From positions 14,894,501-14,958,500 of the forward strand of contig JAVTVX010000034.1 of the NCBI GenBank assembly GCA_033439265.1: DNA of 64,000 nt, given 5' to 3'. Below, one piece after another: positions 45,361 through 56,590 of this stretch. The first letter of the stretch is position 1; every line of letters starts with the position of its first letter. The notes under the pieces are model-generated. The model worked only from the letters and a program-made list of their open reading frames with translations, was not told the origin of the DNA and did not search any database. The stretch comes from Dillenia suffruticosa. Taxonomy: Eukaryota; Streptophyta; Magnoliopsida; Dilleniales; Dilleniaceae. The position numbers and the translations under genes were made by a program.

Positions 45361-46177
45361 GGTTTTGTTTACCTTGGTAATAAAATGAAAATTCTAGTAC
45401 TCTGCATACATCATATTCATAACACTCTAGAGTGAAGAGAACGGAAACTATTTATAGCCCCATACGAGAGAGATGAGGGGCATAGGTGGCTTCATGGATG
45501 CTACCATCTCTCTCATGCATGCATTGCAAGGCCACCTTGGGGTCCCTAATTTGCATTTTTTTTTTTGCTTTTTCTTTCACGACTTTTATGAAAACTTTAA
45601 TTAATTTAGAAAGTTATCTTTTTTTTTTTTCTCAAAAACATTTTCTAAAAATAGCAAATTTTATCATATTAAATATTTGATATTTTCTTTAAATTAAAAA
45701 TATACTTCTTTTTGAAACAATTTTTAAAATAGTAAAGTGTCTCGAATTAAACATTTCTTAGTTCATTAATATAAAAAGACAATCATTATTTTAGTTTTTT
45801 TTTTCAATCATTACTCTAATTAAACATACACTAAAATTTCTTTTTTACATCATTCCGAATTTTTATGAAAATTTGTGATGATACATTGAGTTTCATTATA
45901 TTCTAGAGGACATTCATAGTTGCATATCAAGTAGTGGAGAGAAACAAGTTTTAAAGAAATTGGCATTGCGTTATGCCTTTAAACAATATTTTTTCAATTT
46001 TGGTCATTTTTTTTTTCTAGTGGAACCCTTTTGATATAACTAGAAAGGTGAAGAATTATATTTGGACTAGAAAATTTCACTTCACTTGTTTTTTCATCTT
46101 ATGCCTAATATTAGTTCCTGCATATGTAATTCATGTCTTAGACCAATTACACATTCTAATCAAACTCCCTTGGTCAG
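45361..46177. other. AT-rich region before the resistance pseudogene
   Basis: No gene identified. I looked for the TIR exon that should stand upstream of the NB-ARC exon and found none. The final 150 bases look like an intron ending in CTCCCTTGGTCAG. Confidence 0.5.
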
Positions 46178-46246
46178 GCACGAGTTTGAGATTACACAAG
46201 AAATTGTCAAAGAAATTTTTCATAAATTGAGTCACACATCCTTAGA

Positions 46247-46251
46247 CGTAG
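46247..46251. repeat. Target-site duplication CGTAG, left
   Basis: Identical to 53189..53193; part of the TNL coding exon. Confidence 0.92.
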
Positions 46252-46711
46252 TGTTGGAGTTTTAGGATTCTCATGCACAGCGGAAGCATACAATATTTTC
46301 GGAAAAATAAATTAGATCGGATATAGGGTACCTCAATACATAGAATTTTCAAAGTCAATCAAGCGGCACATCCCTCGATTGGATCTCGCGGCCGGAATGG
46401 TGATCACAAGGTTAGTCGAATCACCACCACAGTGTCACAACGCCGCAACCCTCAATCCGGTGATTTTAGCGACGGGGAAATTTTCCTTCACAAAAATTTC
46501 TCATTCCCTCTAGCAAATTTGTATTTTTCTCTCTCAAGAAGAACAATCTCTCTCCAGATTGATCTTCACCAAATCTTCCTTTTCTTTATATTTTTTGTGA
46601 CTCCACAATGAGGTTAATTGGAGAGAGGTTAATGCATCAAAATGGGAGTTATGGGAAGTTATCCCATACCTTCCTAAAAAATGCCCCACGAAGGACATTA
46701 TAAAACCAATA
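46252..46711 (-). repeat. 3' LTR of the copia element (left side)
   Basis: TGTTGGAGTTTTAGG...TAAAACCAATA on the + strand. Same length as the right LTR. Most differences between the two are transitions. Confidence 0.95.
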
Positions 46712-46721
46712 TCTCCCACTT
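46712..46721 (-). promoter_or_regulatory. Polypurine tract of the copia element
   Basis: On the minus strand AAGTGGGAGA stands directly before the 3' LTR. Confidence 0.75.
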
Positions 46722-47950
46722 GCACACGAGGGCATTTTACTTTCGTCGCAAGATCACAGCTCATGCGATCTTTCTTATCACCCTGCTGAACTTTCATACA
46801 GGATTGGACGTCGTGCGACCGGCGAGTATACCTGCAAGCAAAAACCTCTCGATGCACCTGTTAGGATGATCGAAAAGCCATCATTAGTATCAAAAGAACT
46901 CGTTGCACCCCAGATTCAAGACTAATTACATCCATCGAATGACTTTCCTTAACGAAAGTAATCCCCAATAAATGCTCAACTGTGTATTAACTATTATGCT
47001 TACATCCCAACATGGACAGACATAATAGGCTAGCCGGTGAATCAATACAATGATGTAATATCAATTGGTCTTCCTTTTCCCAAACTCGAATCTATTAGCC
47101 TCAATTCAGTTACTTTCCCAGACCTGTCCCTCAGACCTCAATTTATCTTCCGAGCCATCGGTAAATAGACTAAAGTAGCAACACTGAGTCAAGACTTCTA
47201 AAAACAGCCGAAAGTGATAAGGGTACAAGAGATCCTACCCAATGGATCTCGGGTCTCATACAGTGGGAACGGGGATCTAAATAATATCAATGTCTCAAAT
47301 TGATGTTCTCACTATCTTGGGTCTCATACAGTGGGAACGGGGATCTTAATAATATCAATGTCTCAAAATGATGTTCTCATTATTCCTGGTCGTCATATCA
47401 CACACGGTATGAAACACGTGCCACAGTGTTACTCCCCCCATCTCTCAAAAGGCATATATCAGATTTCTCTAACACTGTGCAGGTATGGGACTCAGTCTAC
47501 ACATAAGACTTTATCCAAAGATTTCAGAGAGAGTATCTTAGAAACAATATCACTAGTCGCAGGTAATATCTGAAATCTCAAATCTGGCTACTTACAGGCA
47601 ACATGGATATGGGTGCGTCCATGCTGGTCATATCGCATATGGCCTCATCCTGAATACATATCAGGGCGACTTATGTTCTAGTAGGACCACTCTCAAAACC
47701 TCTTACAACTAGAAACCGTCTCATCTCCGCTCACTCAGAGCTGAAGGTGGTCACTCATGTGAGAGAGTTGACCACGTCTGCCTGACACATCATTTATCAC
47801 AACAAATCAGAAAATATATGACAATAAAATAGTGCTATAAATAAGTGACTCAATCATGCACTCATGTCATATATATATAACGCAATAAGTATCAGCACAA
47901 AGTGAGAAATGTTATTATACATACAAACCCTATGATTCCTATATCTCATA
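46722..47950 (-). other. 3' non-coding region of the copia element
   Basis: About 1.2 kb between the end of RNase H and the polypurine tract, unusually long for a copia element. No frame of note; it includes the 68-bp duplication. A passenger sequence cannot be excluded. Confidence 0.55.
47251..47386. repeat. Two-copy 68-bp tandem duplication in the copia interior
   Basis: Units starting GGGTCTCATACAGTGGGAAC at 47251 and 47319 with few differences. It lies downstream of pol in the element, in non-coding DNA. Confidence 0.88.
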
Positions 47951-48440
47951 TAGGAATCTCTCATAATGGGTTTATTGAAGGGATCAGCCAACACGTTATA
48001 TAGTAATGTACTTAATTTGTCACTTCATCCTTCTTGGTGATTTATCTCATAAGGTAGTATTAAGTATCAATGTGTTTAGACTTACTGATACTTAGGGTCT
48101 CAAGTGTGGTCAAGGACGGCCTGATTTTCTCAATAAATTATCACTGGCCTCCCACTATTTGCCACAGCTCCTAAGTGGTCCAGAAATCTCCGGAGCCAAC
48201 CACTCTCCTGAACTGCCGCTGAGCATCTCATAAGCTCAGTCTCTGTCGTAGATAGAGATATGTAGGTTTGCGTCTTGCTACTCCAAGACAACACAACCTG
48301 ATTTGGATTTGCATACATTCAGATCGTCAACCCAGTCGGTATTTGAATACTCAACAAAATGCAAATCACCTCCTCCGTAACACTAGGAGAGGTCCGCAGT
48401 TCTCTCGAGATATCTCAGAATCCTTCACTGCTCTTCAGTG
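47951..48440 (-). pseudogene. RNase H domain (copia element)
   Basis: The minus-strand frame 48130..48318 reads VVLSWSSKTQTYISLSTTET then ELMRCSAAVQESGWLRRFLD, the conserved copia RNase H segment, followed by an ENQAVLD motif (usually DNQ/NxxA). Stops precede and follow. Confidence 0.85.
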
Positions 48441-49340
48441 ATCCCTTCTAGGATTCGATCAATACCTAATTACCATATTGACTGCAAATGTCTGATCATG
48501 TACGTAACTCTGCGTACATCAGACTACTCATCGCACTGGAACAAGGGATTCTACTCATTTCCCTTGTCCTTCTCTGAGTCATAAGGCATATATCAAGAAT
48601 TAGGCTTTAATATTTTTTTTAGTGATAAGAGTATCTTAGGGTTGCAATCATTTTTCTTGAAGATTTCGAGAACTCCATTGATGTTAGACTCCATTGATGT
48701 TAGACTGCTGTGAAAGAGTCAACACCTATCTCATGGATCTTAACTTCGAGAAAAAACTGAGTCTCACCCATGTCCTTCATATCAGGACTCTACAATGTCC
48801 ACGTTATCATGGTTATCAGATACTCTCTGTTGTTCCCAGTCAACAGAATGTCAATCACATAAGGGCATGATCACAAAAGAAGCATGAGAACGTATAAGGT
48901 ATATGCGATGATCCTCCTCAATCATCATGAAACCATGAGATATCACCTCATCGTGAAGTCTCAAACGCCACTGCCTGGATTGATGATTAAGGTCATATGT
49001 CGACTTCTGAAGTCAACAGATCTCATCATCTTGATCTATAAGAACAAAGTCAGATGACAATTCTTTGTAGATCTTCTCATCCAAAACTCCCACTCAGGAA
49101 AACAGTCTCAACGTTCATCTAGTCTTACTCCAGATCCATATCATGTCCACGACAATAGCTAAAAGTAAACAGATCGAGATAATCTCGCCCTTAGTCTGAG
49201 TAACCCATGGTTATCAGACAGGCCTTATACCTCAACACGATCCGTCGGCTTTTTTCTTGATGTTGAGAACCCACATGTTCCCAACGGCCCTACTACCCTC
49301 AGGCAAATTAACTAGATCCAAAATCCCATTGATTCTCATC
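48441..49340 (-). pseudogene. Reverse transcriptase domain (copia element)
   Basis: Minus strand, in broken frames. WVLNIKKKADGS is near 49270. An AIVVDMIW-like region followed by a degraded copy of the DVKTAFLNG segment lies near 49080..49160. DEKIYKELSSDFVLIDQDDE follows near 49030..49090. The active-site area reads DIDILLTGNNREYL near 48810..48860, followed by DMKDMGETQFFLEVKI. The YVDD box is damaged. Confidence 0.8.
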
Positions 49341-50560
49341 AACTCCTTTTATCCATGGCCTTTAATCAATGGTTCTCCACAGAACCCTCAAGAACCTCTA
49401 GGACAGTTAAAAGATTTCTCATAATCCTCAAGAGTCATACTGAGAGCCTCTCCCTCAATCGGGAAGCGATGGTTAGATACGTGTCCTCGACTACTCTTAA
49501 GGGGAGGGGAAACCTTTTTACCTCTAGATGGATCGCTCCCACTCAGACTGAGATCCGTAATGGATTCTTGGATCCTGCCACTGGGATTAGCCAACCACTA
49601 GGCTCATCCATCTCATAAAAGGTAAAGTTCCAATTGATTTCACCTCTCATAGGGTTTAGGGTGCCATCAGTATGCTCATTAGACACAACCCCCTGGAGTG
49701 TTCTGAGTATCTCATAGAAATATATCTCTTTTCTCGCAGGCCTAACTCGCCATGTAAATGCTAAAAATAGTGAACATACACAACACAACCCTATAATCTC
49801 AAATGGCTAAGGTCAAGGCTGCCTCCCTGTCCAAAGCTCATATGGAGTATTGACCGCGGACTTCTATAGAACACGATTGAGGACGTAGGCTGCAACCAAC
49901 AAACGCATCTCCCCAATGGGAAACGAGTCAATTGGTTTGCGCCATCATCGGCCTCACCGTCTCAAACAAAGTCATATTCCTCTCTCACAGCTACTCTACT
50001 CCACTGAGTAGCAAAGAATAGTCAGTTTCTCGCAATGCCCTTCTTGGAAGAAAGTTCTTCAGACAAATACTCGCGCTCTTGTTCGGTTCTGAGAGTCTCC
50101 ACTTTCAAGTTTTACTGATTCTCAATATCGCTAGTAAACCTCCTGAAACATCTCAATGCCTCAGACTTGTGTGAGATTAGGTAAACGTAACCAAAATGCG
50201 TGTAATTATCTATGAACGTATTAGAGTACCCAACACCATTTCAGGTTCTTACGTTCATAAGGCCAAAGATGTCAGAATGATCCAACTACAATAAGTCCCA
50301 GCCCTCATTGCATTGTCGAATGGTTTTCTTATAAGTTTGCCATTTAAGCAAGACTGGTTAGCGGGCCCTACAGACCACTCACTGCTAACCGGTTCATCCT
50401 CTCAAACACTAAGAGGATAACAAGAAATACCATTGAAAGGAATCACTTCCAGTACATATGTCCCTCACGGACCAAAATAAAACCAATCAAAGTATTATCG
50501 TAATAAATGGAAATTATAAAATCTCCAAACTAACAGAGTATATCCTAAACTGAAATCAAG
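49341..50560 (-). pseudogene. Integrase and linker (copia element)
   Basis: The minus strand carries the linker SRGHVSNHRFPIEGEALSMT and SNEHTDGTLNPM between integrase and RT, with decayed integrase core sequence to about 50560. Too many frame changes to place all three catalytic acids by eye. Confidence 0.65.
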
Positions 50561-50800
50561 TTCCATCGAACATCCGAAGCGTAAATGACGTATAGAGTTT
50601 AGCAACTTTGCAACTCCAAGTTGTAAGTGCTACTCCCTCTGATGTCGACAAACGTTCCATTTCAGTACGTAAATCCTCCTACTTGAGGACTCACTAAGCA
50701 GAACTATATAAGCGCGCTCCTATCTCGAACTACATAGTCGGTTGCTCCCGTGTTCACAATCCACGAAGGAGAGAAAACAAAAAGTTATTCAAACTACGTA
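50561..50800 (-). pseudogene. Protease and gag-pre-integrase region (copia element)
   Basis: Minus strand reads VNTGATDYVVRDRSALI near 50720..50770, the copia protease site with Asn for the catalytic Asp (VDTGATDH in relatives). Then NGTFVDIRGSSTYNLELQSC and YASDVRWNLISV follow, as in the block before integrase. Confidence 0.75.
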
Positions 50801-51700
50801 AAGAAGAAAGAGTTAATTTTCACTCGTCGCACTCATGATCGAAATGATCAAATTTACTATAGGTAACACTACACCTTGGTCGTATTCAACTCTTTCTCGC
50901 TGCACATTAATATTATCGGTTTTCTCGATTGTTTTCTTCTTACCTGAATCTCGAGTCCCACAGGAGTCCTTGCTCGACTCCTTCGCATAAACATGACCCG
51001 AGTATGGCCTACTCGCCTCTAGATACTCCTATTCGAGTTCATTGTGTCTATTCACATTAGTGAAAGTACGAATACTTTCATCGTATGTGAAATAGACTTT
51101 CATGATTTCTCATGAATCAGGTAAAGAACTGGATCGCATCCAGCCCAAGAAAACATATCCGAAATGGGCTCGGTCAAATTCCCTAACTCTACGACTATAC
51201 TCGACATTTTTATCGAATGTTTCATCATCGTATGATCAATCCTTTTCTTATAAGTTATTACACTTATAAGTCAGTATTCTCATCCCAGGATCTGTAAGAG
51301 CACCACAATGCTCTTTATAGGGTAAACCTAACCGATAAAACTATAGGATATTGCAAAGTCCACTATCTCATGCCTCAGAATTTTAATTAGATATTGCCCC
51401 TCGAGGATAAATTGAATCTACTGGTGAAAATCTCGTAATTATCACCATTCAATTTTATCTTCCTTGCAAAGATCTAATTCGACAATTTTAAAAAGTAGTC
51501 AAATAGATAATCGTGACTTGTGATACTTATTTTCACATTTTGTGCACTCTACGAATCAACATGACCCAAATAATTCGAATACAAATCCCAAAATGAGCGT
51601 ATGAATCAACAGATATCATACACCACAATCCGGGATTGCATCTTACCATTCGAACAAGAATTCGGTACACAAAAACCCACAAAAAGTCACTTTTATGGAT
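50801..51700 (-). pseudogene. Probable gag region (copia element)
   Basis: Placed by position upstream of the protease. No clear zinc knuckle or continuous frame could be read; heavily decayed. Confidence 0.45.
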
Positions 51701-52709
51701 ATAGGACCTTCATAAAATTGAAAATTTTCAATTCCTGACGACTGGAATTGCCACCGGAGGTCCCACGCACCGCCACGTGCCGCCAGCATGCTGGGCCACG
51801 AGCCAGAAGCGCGGCGCGCCTCACATGCGCTGCCACGCGCCTGGCGCGGCTCGGCTCATGCGCGCCTAGTTGCGTCACACTTTACATGCGCTGCCACGCG
51901 CCAGGAGTGGCTTGGCTCACGCTCGCCCAGTCGCGGCGCCCGGCTCACATGCCTTCACGCGCTGAGCCGTGTCGAGCCGGGTCAGGACCGAGTCGGTCAA
52001 GAGGTCAGGGTTTGACCCCCCGACCGACCGGTTAAAGGGTCGAGATCCGACTCGAAACCCATTTCACGCTCCTCTCTGGCGTGTGAAGGACATGCGCCAT
52101 CTCCAAGGTGCCAGACGCGCCTTATGGCATGTGAGTTGCACGCGCCCAGGTCGGACTCTTCGTCTTCACCCGAATTTTTCTGCATCCGGGTCTTTCAACC
52201 CGATATCCAAAAAACACAAATTTTGGATCTATTTTTGCCGGATTTTTTATGAAATCTCTTATTCCATTTATTCCAAGTATCCTTGACTCGATTTTTAGAA
52301 TAATCGAGCCCTAATCTCGACGTATTTCGGATCCAAATTTTCGGCCCTCCGCGGCCGATTTGAAACCTCTATTTCTGGCCACAATAATACGCACTATATA
52401 TATCAAATCGAAGAGCATGAAACAAGGAATACAGATCTATAATTTTCATGCATTGATTTGCCCTAAAACTCGACAAATCTGGGGTTGAGTGGTTCAGTCA
52501 CTATTCACGACCGAAACTTTCAATCGGAATTTTTTTCGCCTAATCGTGCTCAGAAAATTACGAAAAAATTGTTTTCGTGTTCTACGGATCATGGGTAACA
52601 CAGTGGTGTTCTCGGATTCACAAAACTCATCCGTGATCCGAACCCCAAATTTTATACCCTATATTTTATATCCGAAAAAGTAAATCCGAAAAATTATTTT
52701 TCCTAATTC
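51701..52709 (-). other. Leader of the copia element with GC-rich block
   Basis: About 1 kb between primer site and gag. 51740..52090 is GC-rich, with repeated CATGCGCTGCCACGCGCC-like phrases (51825 and 51885). Frames in it (Ala/Arg-rich, both strands) are low-complexity artefacts. Confidence 0.55.
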
Positions 52710-52727
52710 AACCTGGCTCTGATACCA
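52710..52727 (-). promoter_or_regulatory. Primer-binding site, initiator tRNA-Met (copia element)
   Basis: On the minus strand the 18 bases TGGTATCAGAGCCAGGTT complement the 3' end of plant initiator tRNA-Met, one base inside the 5' LTR. Confidence 0.92.
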
Positions 52728-52728
52728 A

Positions 52729-53188
52729 TATTGGAGTTTTAGGATTCTCATGCACAGCGGAAGCATACAATATTTTCGGAAAAATAAATTAGATCGGATA
52801 TAGGGTACCTCAATATGTAGAATCTTTAAAGTCAATCAAGCGGCACGTCCCTCGATTGGATCTTGCGGCCGGAATGGTGATCACAAGGTTAGTCGAATCA
52901 CTACCACAGTGTCATAACGCCGCAACCCTCAATCCGGTGATTTTAGCGATGATGAAATTTTCCTTCACGAAAATTTCTCATTCCTTCTAGCAAATATGTA
53001 TTTTTCTCTCCCAAGAAGAACAATCTCTCTCCAGATTGATCTTCACCAAATCTTCCTTTTCTTTATATTTTTTGTGACTCCACAATGAGGTTAATTGGGG
53101 AAAGGTTAATGCATCAAAATGGGAGTTATGGGAAGTTATCCCATACCTTCCTAAAAAATGCCCCACGATGGCCATTATAAAACCAATA
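52729..53188 (-). repeat. 5' LTR of the copia element (right side)
   Basis: Starts TATTGGAGTTTTAGG and ends TAAAACCAATA. The first dinucleotide is TA rather than the TG of the other LTR, a single change. Confidence 0.94.
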
Positions 53189-53193
53189 CGTAG
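53189..53193. repeat. Target-site duplication CGTAG, right
   Basis: Identical to 46247..46251. Confidence 0.92.
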
Positions 53194-54651
53194 CTTTATA
53201 CCCAATTGGCCTTGAGTCCTGCATAAAGGAATAGTATCCTTGTTATGCCTTGGATCTCTGAGTGTTCGAATGATTGGAATTCATGGAACCGGGGGAATAG
53301 GGAAAACAACCATCGCAAAAGCTGTCTATAATGAAATTGCGAATCAGTTTGAAGGAACCGCCTTCCCAGCAAATGTTGCAGATGTCTCATCAAAATTTGG
53401 CCTGGCTTATCTGCAAGAACAACTACTTTCTAAAATTTTGTTGAATGATTGGAATGTTGGGAATGTCCACGTGGGAGCTACTCTGATTAGTGAAAGGCTT
53501 CGCTTTAAAAAGGTTCTGATGGTTCTTGATTATGTGACTCAATTGTGCCAACTACAAGTATTAGCTGCAAGGCATGATTGGTTTGGCTTGGGATCAAGAA
53601 TCATCGTGACATCTAGAGATAAGCACTTGTTTGTTGTGCATGTAGTAGAAGACATATATGAGGCAAAGAAACTATCAAATGATGAATCTCTTCAACTTTC
53701 ATGTTTGAATGCATTTAAGAGACACTTTCCTCCAAACGATTATGTTGTTCCATCAATTGAGGTGGTAGCATATGTTGATGGCATCCCGTTAGCTCTTAAT
53801 GTTCTTGGTTCTTTTCTCTATGGTAAAGTGCACTAGATAGACCAAAGAAACACCCCAACAAGAAATTTTTTGAAGCCCTCCGAATAAGTTTGATGGACTT
53901 GAAGAGATAGAGAAATCTTTATTTCTTGATATTGCATGCTTCTTCCAGGGGGAGGATGAGGCTTATGTGAAAACTGTTCTAGATGGTTGTGGTCTATATG
54001 CCAGAATTGGATTACGAATTCTCTATGATAAGTCCCTTTTGAATACTTATCAAAGATTTGGATGCACACTATGCTGCAAGAAATCAGCAGAGAGATTGTC
54101 CCTTAGAATCCCCTAATGACCCTGGAAAGTGCAGCAGACTCTGGTCTTATGTAACTTTCATTTTCCTCAAGTCGTGCTTGTTATAAAAATGAATTTTCTT
54201 TTCCTTTCTTGTCTATTTTAGGGAACAGAAGCAATAGAAGGGATTGTGCTAGACTTTCCTGCTGCAAATGATGCCCTCTTTGGTACTAAGGTCTTTGCAG
54301 ATATGAAAAGACTGAGATTAATCAAAGTTTAAAATGCTAATGTACTTGGAAGACTTGATTGTCTACCTAGAGAGTTAAGGTTACTCGACTGGAATGAATA
54401 CCATGGAGATTCTGTTGCATCTGTTTGTCTTCTTCAAAAACTTGAGTCCTTAAAATGTGTTGGAGCAACATTAAGTAACTTTGGAAGCGAATGAAGGTAT
54501 TTCACCCTGCCGCCTTTAATATCCACAGTGACAGATAGTAAAATTTTCTACCTAATTTTAAGTTATATGTGCCATTGTTCTAAACAGGCACTCAACAATC
54601 TCAAGCATCTTGAGTTTAAGTTCTGCCAATATTTGACCAAGATACCAGATG

Positions 54652-55156
54652 TGTAGCACCGAGAAAGAGAGACAAAAAAAAAGCAAGAAAAATCAACCAA
54701 ATCCACTCTCTCTCTCCTCCTTCTCCCTCCCCACTTTCTCAATTCTTCATTCTTAATTTTCCAGAAAACCCATTTCCCCTCGTCTCTTTCGTCTCTCTCT
54801 CTCTCTCTCTACATTCACTTCCATTAAGCCCTCGTCTCTGCCTCCTATTATTGTTCTCGCCTCTCATCTCGACAGTCTATGGTATAAGTCTCTCTCTCTC
54901 TTCATTGATTTTATACTTGTTCTGTCTCCATCCCCGAATCAAATCTTTGAGTCCAACCAAAATTCGTGACATTGCAAATGTAATCCTTTCATGTGAAAGA
55001 GCAAACCCATGGTTTGATTTTGGCTTTCAGGTCCAAACCCTCATATTCTTCGTTTAATGTACGAAGAAGCTATAAGTGAGTGGGTATTTTGTTTCCTTCG
55101 ATTTCATTTGATTTCCTATTACTTTTAGTATAAGAAACCATGTGGATGATGACCCA
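54652..55156 (+). repeat. 5' part of a gypsy LTR inserted in the TNL gene (LTR I)
   Basis: TGTAGCACCGAGAAAGAGAG resembles the TGTAACACCGAG start of the element 2 LTR and is followed by a CT-rich tract as in that subfamily. The five bases before it are AGATG (54647..54651), the candidate target duplication. It is cut at 55156 by LTR II, and its remainder should lie right of the window. Confidence 0.75.
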
Positions 55157-55845
55157 TGTCACGCCCCGACCCTCAAGTCGACTACGCAACAACCGCCGCA
55201 TTATCTTGGCATACGGGTAGCATCTCTCCTTATACCGGGACAACATAAGACATTTCATCTGTTCAACCTGTTTTAAAAACAACTCAATAATATACAAAGG
55301 ACCATCCCATTCCATTTTATCACAACAGGCATGCAGGAGACCATCCCAGCCAATCAAAATCAAATACATGCATAAGTCCATCTAAGCCGATCAAAAAAAT
55401 ATTAGTTAAATTTCCTCAAACTCCAGATGTCTCAAAATTTACAATTAAAGTCTAAATGTCCCAATAAAACAATAAATTTTTCAAAAGTAAAGTTTTAAAC
55501 AAAATGAAATAAGTTTCACAACAATCAATTATGGATTCTATCAATACTTGCCCCAAGAGATAGGACAAGTATCAATCAAATCAAAATAAAAAAAATTGTA
55601 CAATTGTTTCCTTCCATGGGTTATACTACATCAATCCAAAAATGAAACCAACATCATCAATACCTATATAATTTCAGTAAAATAATGTCTTCCACCGGTT
55701 CCAAATCGATATCTCCCACCTAAGTTTTCTCTCAAAAATGTGAGAGAGGGTGAGCATTGCAAATATTGAGTAAGTAGAGTACAATGGTGTTGTGACAATA
55801 AATAAGGGGTGAAGGTGAGGAGATCAAACATAACTCATAAACAAC

Positions 55846-55883
<38 letters not shown>

Positions 55884-56590
55884 AAAATGATTTCAATAAA
55901 TCAGGATAATTCAACAAACGTACATCCATTTAATTCATATTTCCCAAAAATCATGGGGTCCTTCTATAAAAACACTCCTGTATCAGGTTTGGTCGAACCC
56001 GGACCAAAGCCCACCAAAGGGTTTTCATTTCATATATTTCAAAATACCAAAACTCCCTTCCTTGGCGTTAAATCGTGCCTCACTGGGGTGTATCCAGATA
56101 TAGCTCGACACATAGTAAAGGGAGTTACCTCTGTCTCCCCTGCTAATCTGATCCGACCCTCAACCACGTCACCCCGTCAGATCGCTCCGTGGGGGGAAAG
56201 AAATGACTATAGCCATTTTCACTGCACCATTTCTCTTTTTTTTTTCAATAACCATTCAATTTCTCAATCAATGTGACAAAATTTCAATAATCAGTTGTCA
56301 AACCATAATTTAGTATTCATAAATCAACTATGCAATAATCACATGGCATAATCTCAATTATAAATATAAGGGATGCATATCGAGTTCAAACTCACATTTC
56401 GGACACCCCACGATGACAAAACAATTCATATCAATCGTATAAAAATCATTCCAAATCATTTGTAAAGGATTTTAAATAATTTTACTCATTTAAGGTCACA
56501 ATAAGCCATCCACTCACCTTTTGGGAGGGTAATCACTCTAAATTATCAAATTAAACAAAATCCAACCATTCCTCTGATTTCAAATGTATT
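55157..56590 (-). repeat. Inverted gypsy LTR, partial (LTR II)
   Basis: Starts TGTCACGCCCCGACC, the reverse complement of the end of the element 1/2 LTR type. It follows that LTR backward: the TACGCAACAACCGCCGC region, the ATACCGGGACAACA region, a CCACCAAAGGG region, and CACTCACCTTTTGGGAGGG near 56514 (compare CCTAGAAGGTGAGTGG near 4965). It ends at 56590 where element 4 begins, so roughly the first third of the LTR is missing here. Confidence 0.8.
55846..55882. repeat. (TA)n microsatellite
   Basis: About 18 TA units within LTR II. The frames through it (Tyr-Ile repeats) are not genes. Confidence 0.95.

Larger units (their letters stand above)
46252..53188 (-). mobile_element. Full-length Ty1/copia element inside the TNL gene
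   Basis: Direct 460-bp repeats at 46252..46711 and 52729..53188 flank a 6.0 kb interior. CGTAG is present on both outer sides (46247..46251 and 53189..53193), a perfect 5-bp target duplication. The primer site lies next to the right LTR and the polypurine tract next to the left, so it is transcribed leftward. Pol order confirms copia (integrase before RT). Stops and frameshifts throughout; the LTRs differ at about 20 of 460 positions by my count, with no gaps. Confidence 0.95.
46178..54651 (+). pseudogene. TIR-NBS-LRR disease-resistance pseudogene, interrupted by a copia element
   Basis: Plant TNL proteins are intracellular immune receptors. An exon starts at 46178 after an AG acceptor and reads HEFEITQEIVKEIFHKLSH then TSLDVA. 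It is cut at 46251 by the copia and resumes at 53194 in the same frame with LYPIGLES. A TAG at 53232, caused by a one-base loss, leads into the open frame 53240..53836. That frame has a P-loop GIHGTGGIGKTT (53276..53311), a TNL-type RNBS-A, kinase-2 KVLMVLDYV with Tyr for the second Asp, RNBS-B GSRIIVTSRDKHL, and GLPL as GIPLAL. A stop at 53834 and a further one-base loss near 53895 follow, with LFLDIACFFQGEDEAYV. Introns seem to lie at 54151..54221 and before 54588. LRR exons (GTEAIEGIVLDF, LPRELRLLDW, LNNLKHLEFKFC) follow until LTR I cuts the gene at 54651. No TIR exon is seen. Confidence 0.9.

Noticed and set aside
45361-46177. Search for a TIR exon upstream of the NB-ARC exon
   Set aside because: No TIR motifs could be read in any frame; the domain is either lost or farther away behind the repeats.
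51748-52286. Frames in the GC-rich leader of the copia element
   Set aside because: Overlapping frames on both strands with biased composition, inside the untranslated leader; no domain recognised.
55809-56276. 155-codon frame containing Tyr-Ile repeats
   Set aside because: It arises from a (TA)n microsatellite within an inverted LTR.
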